A stretch of DNA of 64,000 nt from Parelaphostrongylus tenuis (lineage: Eukaryota > Nematoda > Chromadorea > Rhabditida > Metastrongylidae). The position numbers and the translations under genes are program-made. The DNA lies in contig JAHQIW010007320.1 of NCBI GenBank assembly GCA_019055375.1, forward strand, positions 124,001 to 188,000, given 5' to 3'. Positions 11,440 through 22,770 of the stretch are shown piece by piece (the stretch's first letter is position 1; every line of letters begins with the position of its first letter). The notes beneath the pieces were generated by a model. That model ran no database searches. It saw only the letters and a list, made by a program, of their open reading frames with translations, and had not been told where the DNA came from.

Positions 11440-12090
11440 ACTCCTTTGTTTAACTTTGGTCTAGAATCTGTTTTATCTATTTGTCCATGTTCAGTTGTGA
11501 TCAAGTTATGGATCGCAAAAATCAACCTTTCGCAGCAGTTGAGTTGCACAAGATGCTCGTTCACGTTTCAGCGGTATTCGTCCCAACGGCGAGTCGAAGC
11601 CTAATCACTCCACAGTTGTCATTATCAAGTAAACTTCTCAAGAAGGGTCAGCGGAAGTCTGCAGTAGCAAAAATCATAGGCCACAGTCACATTCTGGCTT
11701 CTGGGATGAAGTGGGCCAGCATTTGGGCCACCGGAAAGACGTCCGCTGATCTTTATAAACCGAATCAACAGAAACGTCAAAATCAGCGCTGCCAGCTGCC
11801 AGCATCAAGTTCCATGGTGCGCACACAAGTCTTGAAAACTAACACATTGGCTCCAATATACTTACTCTCCAACAGCACTGAGTTCTGAGCATTAGGGCTG
11901 TCACATGATTGCCATCTGTCAAGAACAGTTTCCAGGCTGTGAGCGCAGTTAGCCGTCGAATTTGCCTTGTCTTAAACCAGTGGATTAACTCGTGTGGTTC
12001 ATGCTGGAAAAAAGCCTTGGCTACTCGCTACACTAGCGTAGACGCATTTAAAACGGTTTTGACACATTCATAGGACGAATTTACGGTGGA
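11440..12090 (+). pseudogene. Tc1-like transposase, internally deleted copy 1
   Basis: Starts MDRKNQPFAAVELHKM at 11508, matching the N-terminus of the related copy at 36773 (MDRKNERIAVLELRKVGL). It then jumps, after loss of about 365 bp relative to that copy, into the 3' part: GCGGAAGTCTGCAGTAGC (about 11650), MKWASIWATGKTS (about 11707-11745, equivalent to the VMVWAxIxATGKTPLVF strand of the DDE domain) and AAACGTCAAAATCAGCGCTG. The fusion leaves a 135-codon frame from 11481 to 11888 that mixes original and shifted frames. The homologous 3' segment continues to about 12030, and TTTTGACACATTCAT near 12057 may be the right TIR. The helix-turn-helix is truncated and the DDE triad is absent, so the copy is inactive. 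Confidence 0.75.
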
Positions 12091-12332
12091 AATGCGTGCG
12101 AAATTTTGCCCAATTCAACTACTGCGATATGTTGATTCTTATGATCAATAACTTGAGCACAACTGAAAAAAGACAAGAAAATAGAACAGATTCCAGACCG
12201 AAACTAGACAAAGAATCACAAAAATCATCAGTCGTAAAAAAAATATCATACCAATGTTAAAATCAACAGAATGGGAATTGTACGAGTACGGAATTTTACG
12301 CATCCCTGTATGATTAGAATTTTCTTCTACAT

Positions 12333-12378
12333 ATTTAATATTATTATTATATTATATTATATAATATATTAAGGAATA
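12333..12378. repeat. AT-rich simple repeat
   Basis: About 45 bp of ATTATTATTATATTATATTATATAATATATT, largely self-complementary. Probably a microsatellite. Confidence 0.8.
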
Positions 12379-12825
12379 TTTCAACTTATCTGACATAATA
12401 ATCACGAAGAAAGGATTCTTGACGTTCACAGAATGCATTACGTTCGTAAATTGATTTTTAGTACGTCCTTAGAAGTAGGAAATACAGTTCTTTCACAGTT
12501 CGTGATTTGGGTCGTTTCAAAGGGAATTATAGCTAATTTTACAAATAGTCCGGATTTTCTTCCCCCAGAAAAGAGTGAAGAATTTGAGCAGTGTGCTGCA
12601 TACTATCATTTGGTTCGCCCGCATGACAGAGAAGTATTTTTTGTTTACCTCTTGTATTACCAACGAGCCCGCAAATCAGCGATTTGCTTGAGCGGTTACC
12701 AGTAAAGTGTTTTTGCCGCGTGGGTGCTTCAAAGCATCTCAATAAATCTACCAGTTCTCTGCTGAAAACGATCACCTATATAATGCCAATCTATGAAACT
12801 CAACAAAGCCTATTTTGGTGAGCTG

Positions 12826-13415
12826 TTCTACTGGGGTGGGAGGAAACTTGCCGGACTTCCTCGTTTTTGTGCGATGCTTTCGCTTTTTCAACGAATAAAA
12901 GCAAAAATTGATTAAACAAAGCATTCCCGTTCATTTTCAATCACCTCCCTCCACTTTTCCGGTAATTTCATGATTACGCGGTGGTAAAACTTGGTGTCTT
13001 TCAAGTCCGCCAGCATGTAAGTCGTCAACGACGGAGACGTCTCAGTTGCATTCAAAACAGCTTGCCGACCAATTTCTTGTGGGCTGCCGGCTCTTTGCTT
13101 GTGCGTCAAATTTCTATCTTTAGCCTTGAACTCAATGAAACGATCAGAAACTGCTGTTCCCCCAACTATTCCGTCACCTAAGCCTCGTTAATCCAGCGGA
13201 AAAACCCCGCAGGATTTGAACTAAAACCATACTTGTGCGACAACAACAATCGTTTTTGCTCTCGAGACAATTCCATTTTACAAAACAAATGTTTGAGTGT
13301 TACATATCAGAATACCCGCAATAAGCTGTTATAAGCGATACAAAAACAAAACTTAAACATGAAAAATAATCGCCAAAATCGCAAAATCCCGGAAAACTTT
13401 TTTTCAACATAATAT
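12826..13415 (-). pseudogene. Mariner transposase, internally deleted
   Basis: Read on the minus strand, the start ATG is at 13276 with MELSREQKRLLLSHKYG, the standard mariner N-terminus, followed by RWINEA. After a stop and frameshift come VSDRFIEFKAKDRNLTHKQ and SPQEIGRQAVLNATE, the linker between the two DNA-binding helices, then TSPSLTTYMLAD. The frame passes directly into the C-terminal tail DLKDTKFYHRVIMKLPEKW and ends at 12912. Thus the whole catalytic DDE core has been lost by one internal deletion while both ends survive. Possible termini are AAACTTGCCGGACTTCCTCG near 12846 and the reverse complement of GCAAAATCCCGGAAAACTTT near 13380-13400. Inactive, but potentially mobilisable if its TIRs are recognised. 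Confidence 0.8.
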
Positions 13416-13419
13416 GCCG

Positions 13420-15470
13420 CAGATTTCCTCTTAGTTAAGTTTGCGACTGAAGACGTTGAGCCCCTTTTTACCCGAGATGACCCTTACAAGAAGGTTGTTT
13501 GTTGCTGTGCTTCGGAGTTGAACACACGAAAAAGTCTCTCAGCTACGATGAGGCACTGGACAATCATCAAGAATATTCCTACACTTTATTGGCTTGAATT
13601 TGATTGTCCAATTAAGATGTTATTGGATAGTGTTGTAAATTTACCATCTTGTTCTAAGGAGTTAGCATGAGGTCGTAAAATGCCAGTTTCAAAACCCATA
13701 ATGACTATATCATCAAAGGACTATAAAAACGCCCGAATAGGTGGTTCTCGTTTCAGGCAGAAATCATTGACGTTTTATATTCAATAATCACAAATCCACA
13801 ATGAACCTTGAAATCGGTTGATGATCAATCAAACGGAAAGTCTCAAAAAAATCCTATTCTAATTTGACCCGCAGTGAGCATCTCTGCTGACCTTCGTAAG
13901 TGATGCAAATACAGAGATTCTGCCTTGCTTTAGGAAGTTGTAACAAAGCGTCATGGAAATTAAAATCTTTGACATATATATCCGGTTTTCCGGTCTCTTT
14001 TCTTATGCATTACGTGACACGGCACTACATGTATCACTCCTTGATTTACCAGCACTGATTGTACTTGCACAACCACTTTATCACTATTCAACCGGTATCA
14101 CACTTTTCCTTTCTATCAAGAGGGCCCGACTACTTCCTGCACTCAGTCTCCGTGCATTCTTGAGGATAACCAGGTTGAAGCTTTACCTAGAGCGGTCGTT
14201 ATTTTTTGCCGGAGAATGGTGAAGGTTATAAGATTAATTCAGTGCTCAGCTACAACGAGCATCACAAACCACTAGGCCAAGGCCTCTCTTGCATAGCAAT
14301 CTTTATGAACTAATACTAGCTACAAATGATAATTTTCGCTAAAAAAAAGTTCCATTCAAAACCTAATGTTATTCATCAGGAGCTTGGGCAGGTGACGATT
14401 CAAAAGTGATTTTCTCGTGCAAGAAAGTATAGTTGTTGGAAAAATATAGCACTTGGGCTGGTTCAATTGCGTAAAACTTGGTGAATTATAATCCTAGGAG
14501 AAAGACAAGTGTGACTGACATCAAAGGCCTAATTAGAACTGATTCCATGCTAAAAAAAGAAGTCAGCGTCCTGTTAAACATTTGAGGAGTCTTAAAATTC
14601 AAAGTTTTCATAGACCACCATCTATTCTCAAGATTATAATTATTTGTACTTAGCCTAGAAAAAACTTCGGACGGACGCAGTCATTCATTTTATCATAAAA
14701 TATTCTGCAACTTTATTATAAAAAAATTTCTACCACGAAAAAAAATAGTTGGTCTGAGTTAACGGCTAATTTAGTGACATCACAGTCCTCACTTCTTTCT
14801 TATGTTTCTGAGTCCAGAAATAAACATGCATAATAATCAAAAGAAACAATTACAAACATCATAAAGGAATCGAATAAACGCAGAGGAAAGAATGTAAAGC
14901 AAGAGAGAAATGCAAATCAAAGAAAATAGAGAGAATGGACGTTGACTGCTCATCTTCATGGATAGTACACATCCTGATCAGGTTCCTAAGGGCGTAACCG
15001 TATGGAACAAAGTCGATTAACTTGCCTGCTGGCTTAGAGAAATCGTCAGCTTCTCTGCCGTTCGCCGACATGGCTGTTGTGACTCAGTGCGTTGTGTCGC
15101 GTCACTTAGGGATAGTGTAACGAGCATCACACATTGATTACAAATCGAATAGCACTAGAGAAAGAACAACCCAACGCAGTCTTTATCGTCATAAGAATGA
15201 ATTAAGAAAAAATTTTAGAATTTATGTCCACCATTGCTGATTGAAGAGGCGCTTATCGTAAATGGAGTAGTTTCGTGGGATAAAATTGGCTTGTCTCTGG
15301 GAACAAAAAAAAAATGAAATGACATTAATAACGGAAAACTAGTGCAAAGCCTTACATTGTGCTATGAAACAAAAATTAATCCATTTTCTCCTTGGCCCAC
15401 TTGGTTTGGACCTTTGAAATTCATCAATATTCTTTGAACAAGGATGCGCGGAAGCACCGCCTTGGCCCTT
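13420..15470. other. Unique AT-rich DNA
   Basis: No gene seen. The plus frame at 13953-14222 is open for 89 codons but has no motif or splice signals and ends where a SINE head begins. Otherwise nothing beyond short homopolymer runs. Confidence 0.4.
14235..14295 (-). repeat. SINE family C head (tRNA-Leu/Ser-like)
   Basis: The minus strand reads GGCCTTGGCCTAGTGGTTTG then TGATGCTCGTTGTAGCTGAGC, the same head as in the copies at 25316-25572 and 49040-49312 (box A-like GGCCTAGTGGTT). The body is missing. Confidence 0.45.
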
Positions 15471-15479
15471 CTTGGTGGC

Positions 15480-15645
15480 CTTCCTCACAATGATGAAAAA
15501 TCTTCAAATAGCAACCGATGCTACAAGAAGAGAAGCTCGAAGACTTTCGTGGATGGTAGATGCGAGAGAACCAATGAATGCTAAGTACTGAGACCCTGCA
15601 TAGTGAATGTATTTCGGACTAATTGTCGATGAGAAAATATCTTGT
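15480..15645 (+). repeat. SINE family C 3' part
   Basis: GAATGCTAAGTACTGAGACC (about 15576) then CTGCATAGTGAAT matches the 3' tail of family C (GAATGCTAGAAGTACTGGGA then TCCGCATAGTGAA, rc of about 49080-49110). The upstream portion is diverged. Confidence 0.4.
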
Positions 15646-15649
15646 AATA

Positions 15650-17690
15650 TAATGAGTGATACCGCACATTCGAATAAACACATACATAACAAGACCAGTT
15701 ATTCTGCCAATGTGAAAATTTGGAGAAAAAAAAGCATTTAGGGGTAAAATTTTGAAGTCTAACATGGATCAGGTTCATCAAAAGTTAATATCACACTCTA
15801 AAACTCGGGGAAATGCTATCGGCCAATATTTATTAGAAAACGAGCAAATCATCAAGCAGTAGTACCGGAATTATCCTTATTGATAATATAGTGATCACTA
15901 TTTTGTTTCACAAGATTACTAGGGCTTATTGTTTTAGCAAATAAGTAAAGATATCTATATTGTTTCGGTTGGCCGAATCGTTTATAGTTACCATTTTTCC
16001 TAAAAGTTCATAACAAATACTCGAGAGCGATTATTCAATTGAGAATCGAATAATTGAGCCTATTGAAGAGTGTTTGAATCGAATAGAGAGAAATTGCAGT
16101 TTTATAAGCTGTTGTTTGAGCCATTTGATTGTTCATTATAGTCACTCTGGCACAAGCATGAAGGGAAATACTCATTATAACTAGTCGAATCCATGAATTG
16201 ATATTAGCAAACCTTAGAAGTCCACGAGTTCAGGTCTTAGAAATAACTCAAAGGTTCAAATATATTCGTAAAAAGTTCGCTCATTTTTCTGAAAATGCAA
16301 TATGATGGAGAAATTTACGAATTTGAAAAAAAAAGGGGTCATAAATAAGCTATGCGGCAAATGGTTTGACAGTGTTTGCGCCGCGTTGACCTTGAAATAG
16401 GATTTCAATCAGGATGAGCTATTCCTGTGTGTCTAAGGCCATTCGATCTGAGTATGCGACGTTCTTTGGGTAGCAACAAAGAAGAGAACCAGTTAGGTGA
16501 CAGGGATATAGTGCCATCTACCGCGAGGCATTCTTTGTCTTCGATATGACTTGACAGCATCACTGACATGCATGGAAGTGATACAACAGACGACTCCAAA
16601 CGATATTTTTTTCAAGAAAATTTGCTCAAGTCTGGTGTATCTTCCTTCTAAATTGGCGGCTAATACTTCGGCAACTTCGCTTTCTTTTTAGCCTATATAT
16701 ATTACTGACGTACTATATCAAACAAAATCCAATTATCCTGTACCATTCCGATTATCTTGAAAATTGGCTCGCATCTTGACTACGAAAGTGGCCACATTAC
16801 GGAATGGTATCGAAATTCAAACTAAATCACGCACTACACTCTTTTTTTTTGCTAATCACCCACACTCGAAAAAAGCACTTGCCCGTAACACGTGTCAAAC
16901 AGGAAGAAGCGTTTGTACGGGTGGAGAAGTGAGGTAGGAATCACTACGCTTGTCGAAAAATAGCGATTTCAAATGGCTACGAAAGAGCAAGCACTGGTAT
17001 TGCGGTGGAAAGGAGAAATAGGTGCTGTGACAAAAACGATACTATGTCAAACCCATACGAGAAGATAGCTTTGGAAGAACTCTTTATATCATACAAAGTA
17101 AGTAGAGCGATTGAAAGATTCCTAGAAATTAGTGATTTGGGAAACTGTGTAGGAATTGTAGATACACAACACATTGCTTCGTCAATTGATTCGAAACCGT
17201 CTGTACGACCGTGTATCTAAAACCAAGAGCGTTGATATGTCTCGATTCTATAGAGGGAAGGTGATGAGTAAGTTCACGTACAATATACCTAAGCTCTGTC
17301 AAGGTATGCGATGACGAATACATAGGCAAAACCAGTGTGGCCACTTTGCATCCGCATAAAAGGACACCTAGATGGGAAGTTGAGAACTCGTAGAAGCATT
17401 CCTTTAGATGCCCATAAGACAGAAAGACATAATGGTGACGACTTAGAGATGGTAGTAAGAACCTTGGAGCACGAGTCAGAAAACATTGGCGCGCAACCTA
17501 AAACCCTAAAGGCCTTGGTGGTGCTTGGTGCTAGTCTCATACCGCCATTTGTAAAACATCGGTAGCTGCGAGCGCATCTGAATGATTTAGCTACTAGGTT
17601 AGAAAGAAAGTTTCCATTGTTTGATGAAACATTCAAAATTTATGCATATATTCAGACATCAAACAACAAGAACTATTCTTTAAAATACAG
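15650..17690. other. AT-rich DNA with overlapping open frames at 17.0-17.6 kb
   Basis: Nothing firm. At 17005-17640 both strands stay open over several hundred bases (plus 17005-17220 and 17335-17565; minus 17289-17636) with higher GC than the flanks. A GTAAGT donor-like site is at about 17098. This could be decayed coding DNA, but I recognise no domain on either strand. Confidence 0.3.
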
Positions 17691-18060
17691 AACAACGTTA
17701 CCTACCTCTTTTTGCCATCGGTCCGCCAGGTCTTGGATCTGATCGAACTACCACTCCTTCGGCTTTGAATCAAAGAACTCTTGACATGCTTCTTCAACAT
17801 CATCGAAAGATTCAAATAGGCGACTGGCCGTAATTAGATGGACCAACGTCCGACTATAGGGTGGATGCGGTAGAAAAAAGGTACCTCAAATTTTGCCTTG
17901 ATCTTTTTGGCTGTGGTGATTTTGCGCTGTCTTGCTGAAACAATGCGCGCTTTCGTCGAACAAAGCATCAACAAACGTTTTTGTTTCCTGGACAATTCCA
18001 TTCTACAGCAAATATAGACAAATTATATATCAATAGATGCGCAAGAAGTAGACCTCTCAA
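17690..18060 (-). pseudogene. Mariner transposase, internally deleted
   Basis: The minus strand starts with MELSRKQKRLLM (ATG at 18001, near-identical to the mariner start at 13276). A few codons later it passes into the end of the DDE domain: a CAGCAAGACAGCGCAAAATC segment corresponding to the QDNAKPH block, then after frameshifts FESFDDVEEACQEFFDSKP (about 17770-17815) and DLADRWQK (about 17703-17725). Most of the helix-turn-helix and the first two catalytic Asp are deleted, so only the extreme N-terminus and last third survive. The C-terminal wording resembles the element at 3416-3924 (FDQVEEACQ), suggesting a related subfamily. Termini were not resolved. Confidence 0.8.
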
Positions 18061-18368
18061 ATGATATGAAAATCACACACGATTCATGCGCAACAAGGAC
18101 ATTCTCGTCCAAACGATGGAAGTTTTCTTTCCAACTTAATATCAACATATCCGCGCAACGTGTAGATGCTCGTCCTCGGGAGCAGGTGCATTCTCGTGAA
18201 TTCTACTCTAGAATTCTTTTTGTACTGTTATTCTAATTATGTAACCGGCTCTTTACAAGAGTTGGTTTGTAATATAAATTGAAAAAATTCGATGGAAGCA
18301 CCGGTGTGTAATATTTGCTCAATATTGATACAAATTTTATGTCAAGAGCGACATACCTAATGATATAG

Positions 18369-18540
18369 AGTGGTGCGCAAAAACGTTTGCGTTATTTGGG
18401 ATTCGAACTCACCTTCACTCTTCTCAGGAGCGGGCTTTAGATGAGCTGGTTTGTGATCATTATAATTTTTATTGTCGCTCCCGAAAAGAGTGAAATGTGA
18501 GTTCGAATCCCACCTGACGCAAACGTTTTTGCACACCACT
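18369..18540. repeat. 172-bp palindrome with tRNA B-box motif in each arm
   Basis: The left arm (18369-18431) AGTGGTGCGCAAAAACGTTT..GGGATTCGAACTCACC..CACTCTTCTCAGGAGCG is mirrored by the right arm (about 18475-18540), whose reverse complement reads AGTGGTGTGCAAAAACGTTT..GGGATTCGAACTCACA..CACTCTTTTCGGGAGCG. About 63 bp pair with few mismatches around a loop of about 45 bp. Each arm contains GAGTTCGAATCCC, a pol III box B-like motif, pointing outwards from the loop on opposite strands. No open reading frame. A diverged relative of the outer end lies at about 26418-26470. It could be a MITE derived from two tRNA-like copies, or a foldback element. Confidence 0.75.
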
Positions 18541-19149
18541 TTACATCAATACTGTAACATCATACCACCGCAAGAGGCGATCAAATAAAAATGAATTAAG
18601 AGCGGCAATAAAACTTTAGGCTAACAGAAAAATTCATGAAAGCGTTTTCCGATTAGTGATGAGCAAATGATATCTGACAAAATTTCTCAGTGAATCGATT
18701 AAAAAGAAGATATGGTGCAAAAAGGAGGAGTGCAACATCAGATCATTTGCGACGCTATGTTGTAGTCATTTCTGTACTAATAACTTTTGGCTGGACGGTG
18801 AAGCAAAAAAAAATGTTCAATTCCATGTTACCGTTGATGAACAAAGAAGCTTTCGAATTAACAGCGTTATCGTTAGGAATTCTTCATTTGACTGATTTTT
18901 GACACCTCTTCAGACGGGAAACGAACCAGCTTTCCACACTTTTACGAGAGTACGTGCTGCTGACCATTTGCAGTACTTATCCATCGATGTGCCATCAACT
19001 AACACATCAACGGTTTGGCTTGCTAGGCGCATATCGGCATTAAGCTCTCTTACGCTGAAAGATATTAGATGCATGTGGCTGTCAGAATTTATCTGAGTGC
19101 TTTTTATCAGAGGTATGATTTTGCAACTATTTATCTAGTATTTCTAAAT

Positions 19150-19240
19150 GGAACACAAAATTTTGAGCCTCGGACAATAATCAAACGCTCATTTCATCTT
19201 TCCGAAGGCTCGTGCTAGCCATTTGCGCTACCGAGGCTCC
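19150..19240 (-). repeat. SINE family B fragment
   Basis: The minus strand reads AGCCTCGGTAGCGCAAATGG then CTAGCACGAGCCTTCGGAAA, a diverged tRNA-like head like those at 2335-2475 and 36455-36575. Box B is not well preserved. Confidence 0.35.
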
Positions 19241-19410
19241 TGTTCTGCTATCACTTTTTCACTTGAAATTAGTGAACAACGTGAGCTGAAAGAAAACGTC
19301 CTTTCAACTTTGAATTGCTTTACGTGTACGTAACAGTTCAATGCCTTGTCCGCACTAAATAGACCAATAATGCATTGGTACTGTTTCCCTATAATTTCAG
19401 GTTAAGGGTA

Positions 19411-19951
19411 CAGTCCCTTAACAAGCGCTGAGAATCCAAAGTTTATACACAGCTTCAATTAGAATCAGCAATAAATATTTTTTGAAATAAATACCACAGT
19501 TACTCGTAATTTCTGCCAACGATCTGCAAGCTTTCGGAACTGCTCGAAATACCGTTCTCTGGGCTTTGGATCAAAAAACTCGTGGCATGTCTCATCAAGT
19601 TGATTATATGTCTCGAACCGGCGTCTACACAGGAAAAGTTCCATTGAACGGAAAAGGCCTCGAACTAGGCGGCGCAGCATATGGACGGTGAGCCAAGTGT
19701 GGCAAAAACTCAACTTCTTCCAATTCATCAGATTTTTCCTTAGTTTTACTAGTGGTATGAGGGTTGGCATTGTTTTGCTAGAACAGCGCTCTATTTCTGC
19801 GAATCAATGTCGGCTACTTTTCCTTGAACGCATCACAGACTCAGTCCAGCTGCTCGCACAAGAGTTCGGCATTGATGGTGCGACCACTCAAAGCACGCTA
19901 TCGAGAGAAACAAGCATAAAATTTGAATTTTTCGCTGATGTTAAGGGACTG
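19411..19951 (-). mobile_element. Mariner element lacking 5' half, with paired TIRs
   Basis: The ends are an inverted pair: CAGTCCCTTAACAAGCGCTG at 19411 and the reverse complement of 19914-19951, CAGTCCCTTAACATCAGCGA. Similarity extends about 38 bp, with a TA at 19409-19410 and a mutated TT at 19952-19953. Between them the minus strand encodes, through several frameshifts and stops, the catalytic half of a mariner transposase: TINAELLCEQLD, PTLIRRNRALF, QNNANPHTTSKTKEKSDELE, FRSMELFLCRRRFETYNQLD, CHEFFDPKPRERYFEQFRKL and ADRWQK at the end (about 19500-19920). The helix-turn-helix region is deleted. At 541 bp it is an inactive deletion derivative with recognisable termini. Confidence 0.85.
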
Positions 19952-20209
19952 TTTCCTCAAACTATTAAGCTAAAGAAGTGAGAAAAGATGTGAAAGGTGG
20001 ACTGCACTCTGAAGCTCAGCTTCACCAATTATGGACAGCTAACAAAAAGTATTTGACGGTAGACAGCAGACGTGATTTCAGCGTAGTTTTTAACTCATTT
20101 CAAAAAACCTAGCTCCGGCTTAACAAAACGAGTGATGTTGAGTAAGGGAGTTTCAATTTCACAGCCTTGAAAGCAAAAATATCTACTGGAAACCAGTAAA
20201 AGTGCGGTG

Positions 20210-20332
20210 TATATGTATGTACATATAATATATAATAACATATATTATATATATGTTTAAATAATATACAATAAATATTACACGAATATGGATATATATT
20301 AGTATAATATATATTATATATTCTATGTGAGT
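20210..20332. repeat. (TA)-rich tract
   Basis: Roughly 120 bp of mixed ATATAT and TTATAT motifs, able to fold on itself. Microsatellite-like. Confidence 0.85.
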
Positions 20333-20339
20333 GCCGAAG

Positions 20340-21300
20340 AGAGCTCTAATCATGCAGTGCTGCCGAATTGCTATCTATATCGAGTGGCGATAAGAGAATT
20401 TATGAGAAACAGAGAATTTCTTTTGTTTGGTTATTTAGGGAGAAGCTATTCATTCGAATCATCCGTAACATCAGAAAGGCAACTGATTGCACATTTGGCT
20501 TGAATGGCGACTTGTGGTAGAGCTAGTCCATATGTCATTGTTTTTCGCACGAATAAAAAAAGTTTGACTTCAATTTGCTCAGTGTAAACTGATGGTAGGC
20601 TTGGTGAGCTCAAGGTGCAGGTTCGAATCATGAGCCACATATGGTATATGGCACTTCCAGCTATAAACTTGACAGAGCCACCTCGTCAGTCGACTATGCA
20701 GAAATCAATTCCAGTTATGATGGAATCATTGCTTTTCTTTCCCAGGTTTTTATGCGTTTTGGACATCTAATTCTGTAAGCAAGTGATAATGGAACATAGT
20801 CATTTCCTGAACATCTCTTGAGATTGTTCACCATGAACATAGTCTTCTGGAACATTCATTCGGCTGACGCTTCGGTACCTTGACCTTCTTCAGAGGCGGG
20901 TTAGTAGACGCAGATTGTTCGTAGTCGTTCACTATCAGGATGATGATCTTCATTGACACATTGATCTAGACTCAACTATAGACTATAGAAGATATAGATG
21001 AATCAGTTTAATAAATATAAATAAATAATAATGTAAATACGAAATAAATAAATATAAATGAATAAATATAAATATCATATAAATCAACTATAAAAATTTT
21101 TTTGATAATTCATAGCGAACTCAGGTAAAAGTTAGCTCAGAGAAATATTCCTTTGCGAATTCTTCAAAATTAGGAAAGCTGTCCAGAGAACCATTAGAGA
21201 AACCACAAATCTCTTGACACTGTCATGACTTGTTCCGTTAATTTTTACCTTCTACAAAGCGCTTTTTGATTCAGATGCATAGTTCACTACTAAAAAGTGT
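20340..21300. other. Unique DNA with a tRNA-like fragment
   Basis: At about 20575-20640 GATGGTAGGCTTGGTGAGCT and GCAGGTTCGAATCATGAGCC give a box B-like motif (GGTTCGAATCA) but no foldable tRNA, so this is probably a SINE remnant. 21000-21085 is an (AAATAAATAT)n-like A/T-rich simple repeat. Nothing else is evident. Confidence 0.4.
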
Positions 21301-21310
21301 AGTTTCATAC

Positions 21311-21582
21311 CTGTACAGCTTTTTAAACGCTTTGAATACGTTTTTACAGATCTGTTTAGGCTTATGATATTCTTGAAATTTGTGACATTTCTCACAATCG
21401 TTCATGTACGAAGGGAAGAATTTGTTATTCCAAAACCGCTTACGGTAACACTGGCTATGGTGAAAGATCTTTAACCCTGAGGGCGGCATGTACCAGCTGA
21501 GGTACACGATTGTTTGAATGTCTTTCTCGCTGCATAGAAGTTCTCTCTCAGACATTTGGTAATCATTCGAATGCTCAGATCT
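21311..21582 (-). CDS. Candidate internal exon, unknown protein
   Basis: A 272-nt minus-strand exon model. The acceptor is AAATCGCAG before 21582 and the donor CTGTACAG|GTATGAAA after 21311. The frame is open throughout, starts at a codon boundary and ends two bases into a codon, coding for about 90 residues. The product is polar and Lys/Tyr/Cys-rich, including YLSWYMPPSGLKIFHHSQCY, RKRFWNNKFFPSYMNDCEKC and HKFQEYHKPKQICKNVF. Its five Cys are compatible with a secreted or metal-binding protein, but I recognise no family. The opposite strand lacks a comparable frame. A further donor-like AAG|GTAAGG near 23077 could end an upstream exon of the same gene, placing the mariner at 22771-23020 inside an intron. 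That linkage is speculation. Confidence 0.4.
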
Positions 21583-22770
21583 CTGCGATTTCAACAATAT
21601 TTTTGATTCCTAGAAAAGCCTTCTCATTACAAACAACAAAAGTATAAATAGCCAGTCACAAAGCATTCAGTGGTGATAATGAGTTTACAAGAAAACCTGA
21701 AAAGCATTCATCATTTTTGCGTGTTGACGACCATTTGCTGATTTCAAGTGAAATCATCAAGTGCCCTCCATATAGATCAAATATTGAAATTTTTAGTACC
21801 ATTTAATTATGGAATATCTCGTTCAATTTATAAACTACGTTGCTGTGCTATAAGCTGAAACGTAATATACGATAAGTTGTCCATCGCTCGTCCAGAAACA
21901 TAGGTCGCCCTACTCTCAAATCAGAAGAAGGCATACTTTTTGTCCACTTTTTGGTGTCTTCTGACTCAGTCAACAGTCAAGTGTTGGAAGTTCAAATGGA
22001 GTGTGGTTGTAACTTATGATAAAATGTCGGTAATTCTAATTAAGACAACCTCACTTCGGAGATTTCGGCCCTAGCGCAATAGAAGATCTTTTGCTACCTT
22101 GTTATCCTTCAAGGAACTATGGCGAGTACATTGAATAGCGACCAAACCAACAAGAATTTAACAAAAAAATTTTTCCAGACTAACCACAATGGTAAAAGAA
22201 AGTTGAATTATATTTGAAATAAACACTATCGATTCTTTTAGATTTTTCAGAGCAACATCTCAGCAGATCTCCTAAAAGAGTATTTCAATGGATGACACTG
22301 GTTGATATCATAGAGAAAATTGTTTTCCTACATCCCTCTAACTCTTTTTGATTTTCAGTGCAGTTTTATGGCCGAAGGACGGCTAACCTTTTGAGTGCAT
22401 TCAAATTCAATCAGGTTACGATCAGCGAGAAATCCGTTAGCTGAGGCGCTTTTGTCGTGATGAATAGCGCGAAATTTTAGCGATGAATGTGTTGTGGGCA
22501 AATTTGATCAACTACAAAGGTCGTGCTCAAATCATAATGGTCAACTTTATTATACGATGTGTGGGAAGGTTTCAATTGGATCAAAACTTGGCAAGGAATT
22601 AGTGGGCGTGAATAAAGAGAAATAGTAAAAAGAAATTATGAAAAAAGAGGATGAATAATAAAATCTGCTCGAAAATATTTGCATTTTTTATCGCGTGCTC
22701 TAAGATTTATGAGAATCAGAAGATTTTGACTGATTTGTTAATGTGCACACTACTCTTATTGAGAAAATCT

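Noticed and set aside
17005..17636. Retrotransposon or LINE fragment
   Set aside because: Frames are open on both strands, but no reverse transcriptase, endonuclease, protease or RNase H motif is visible.
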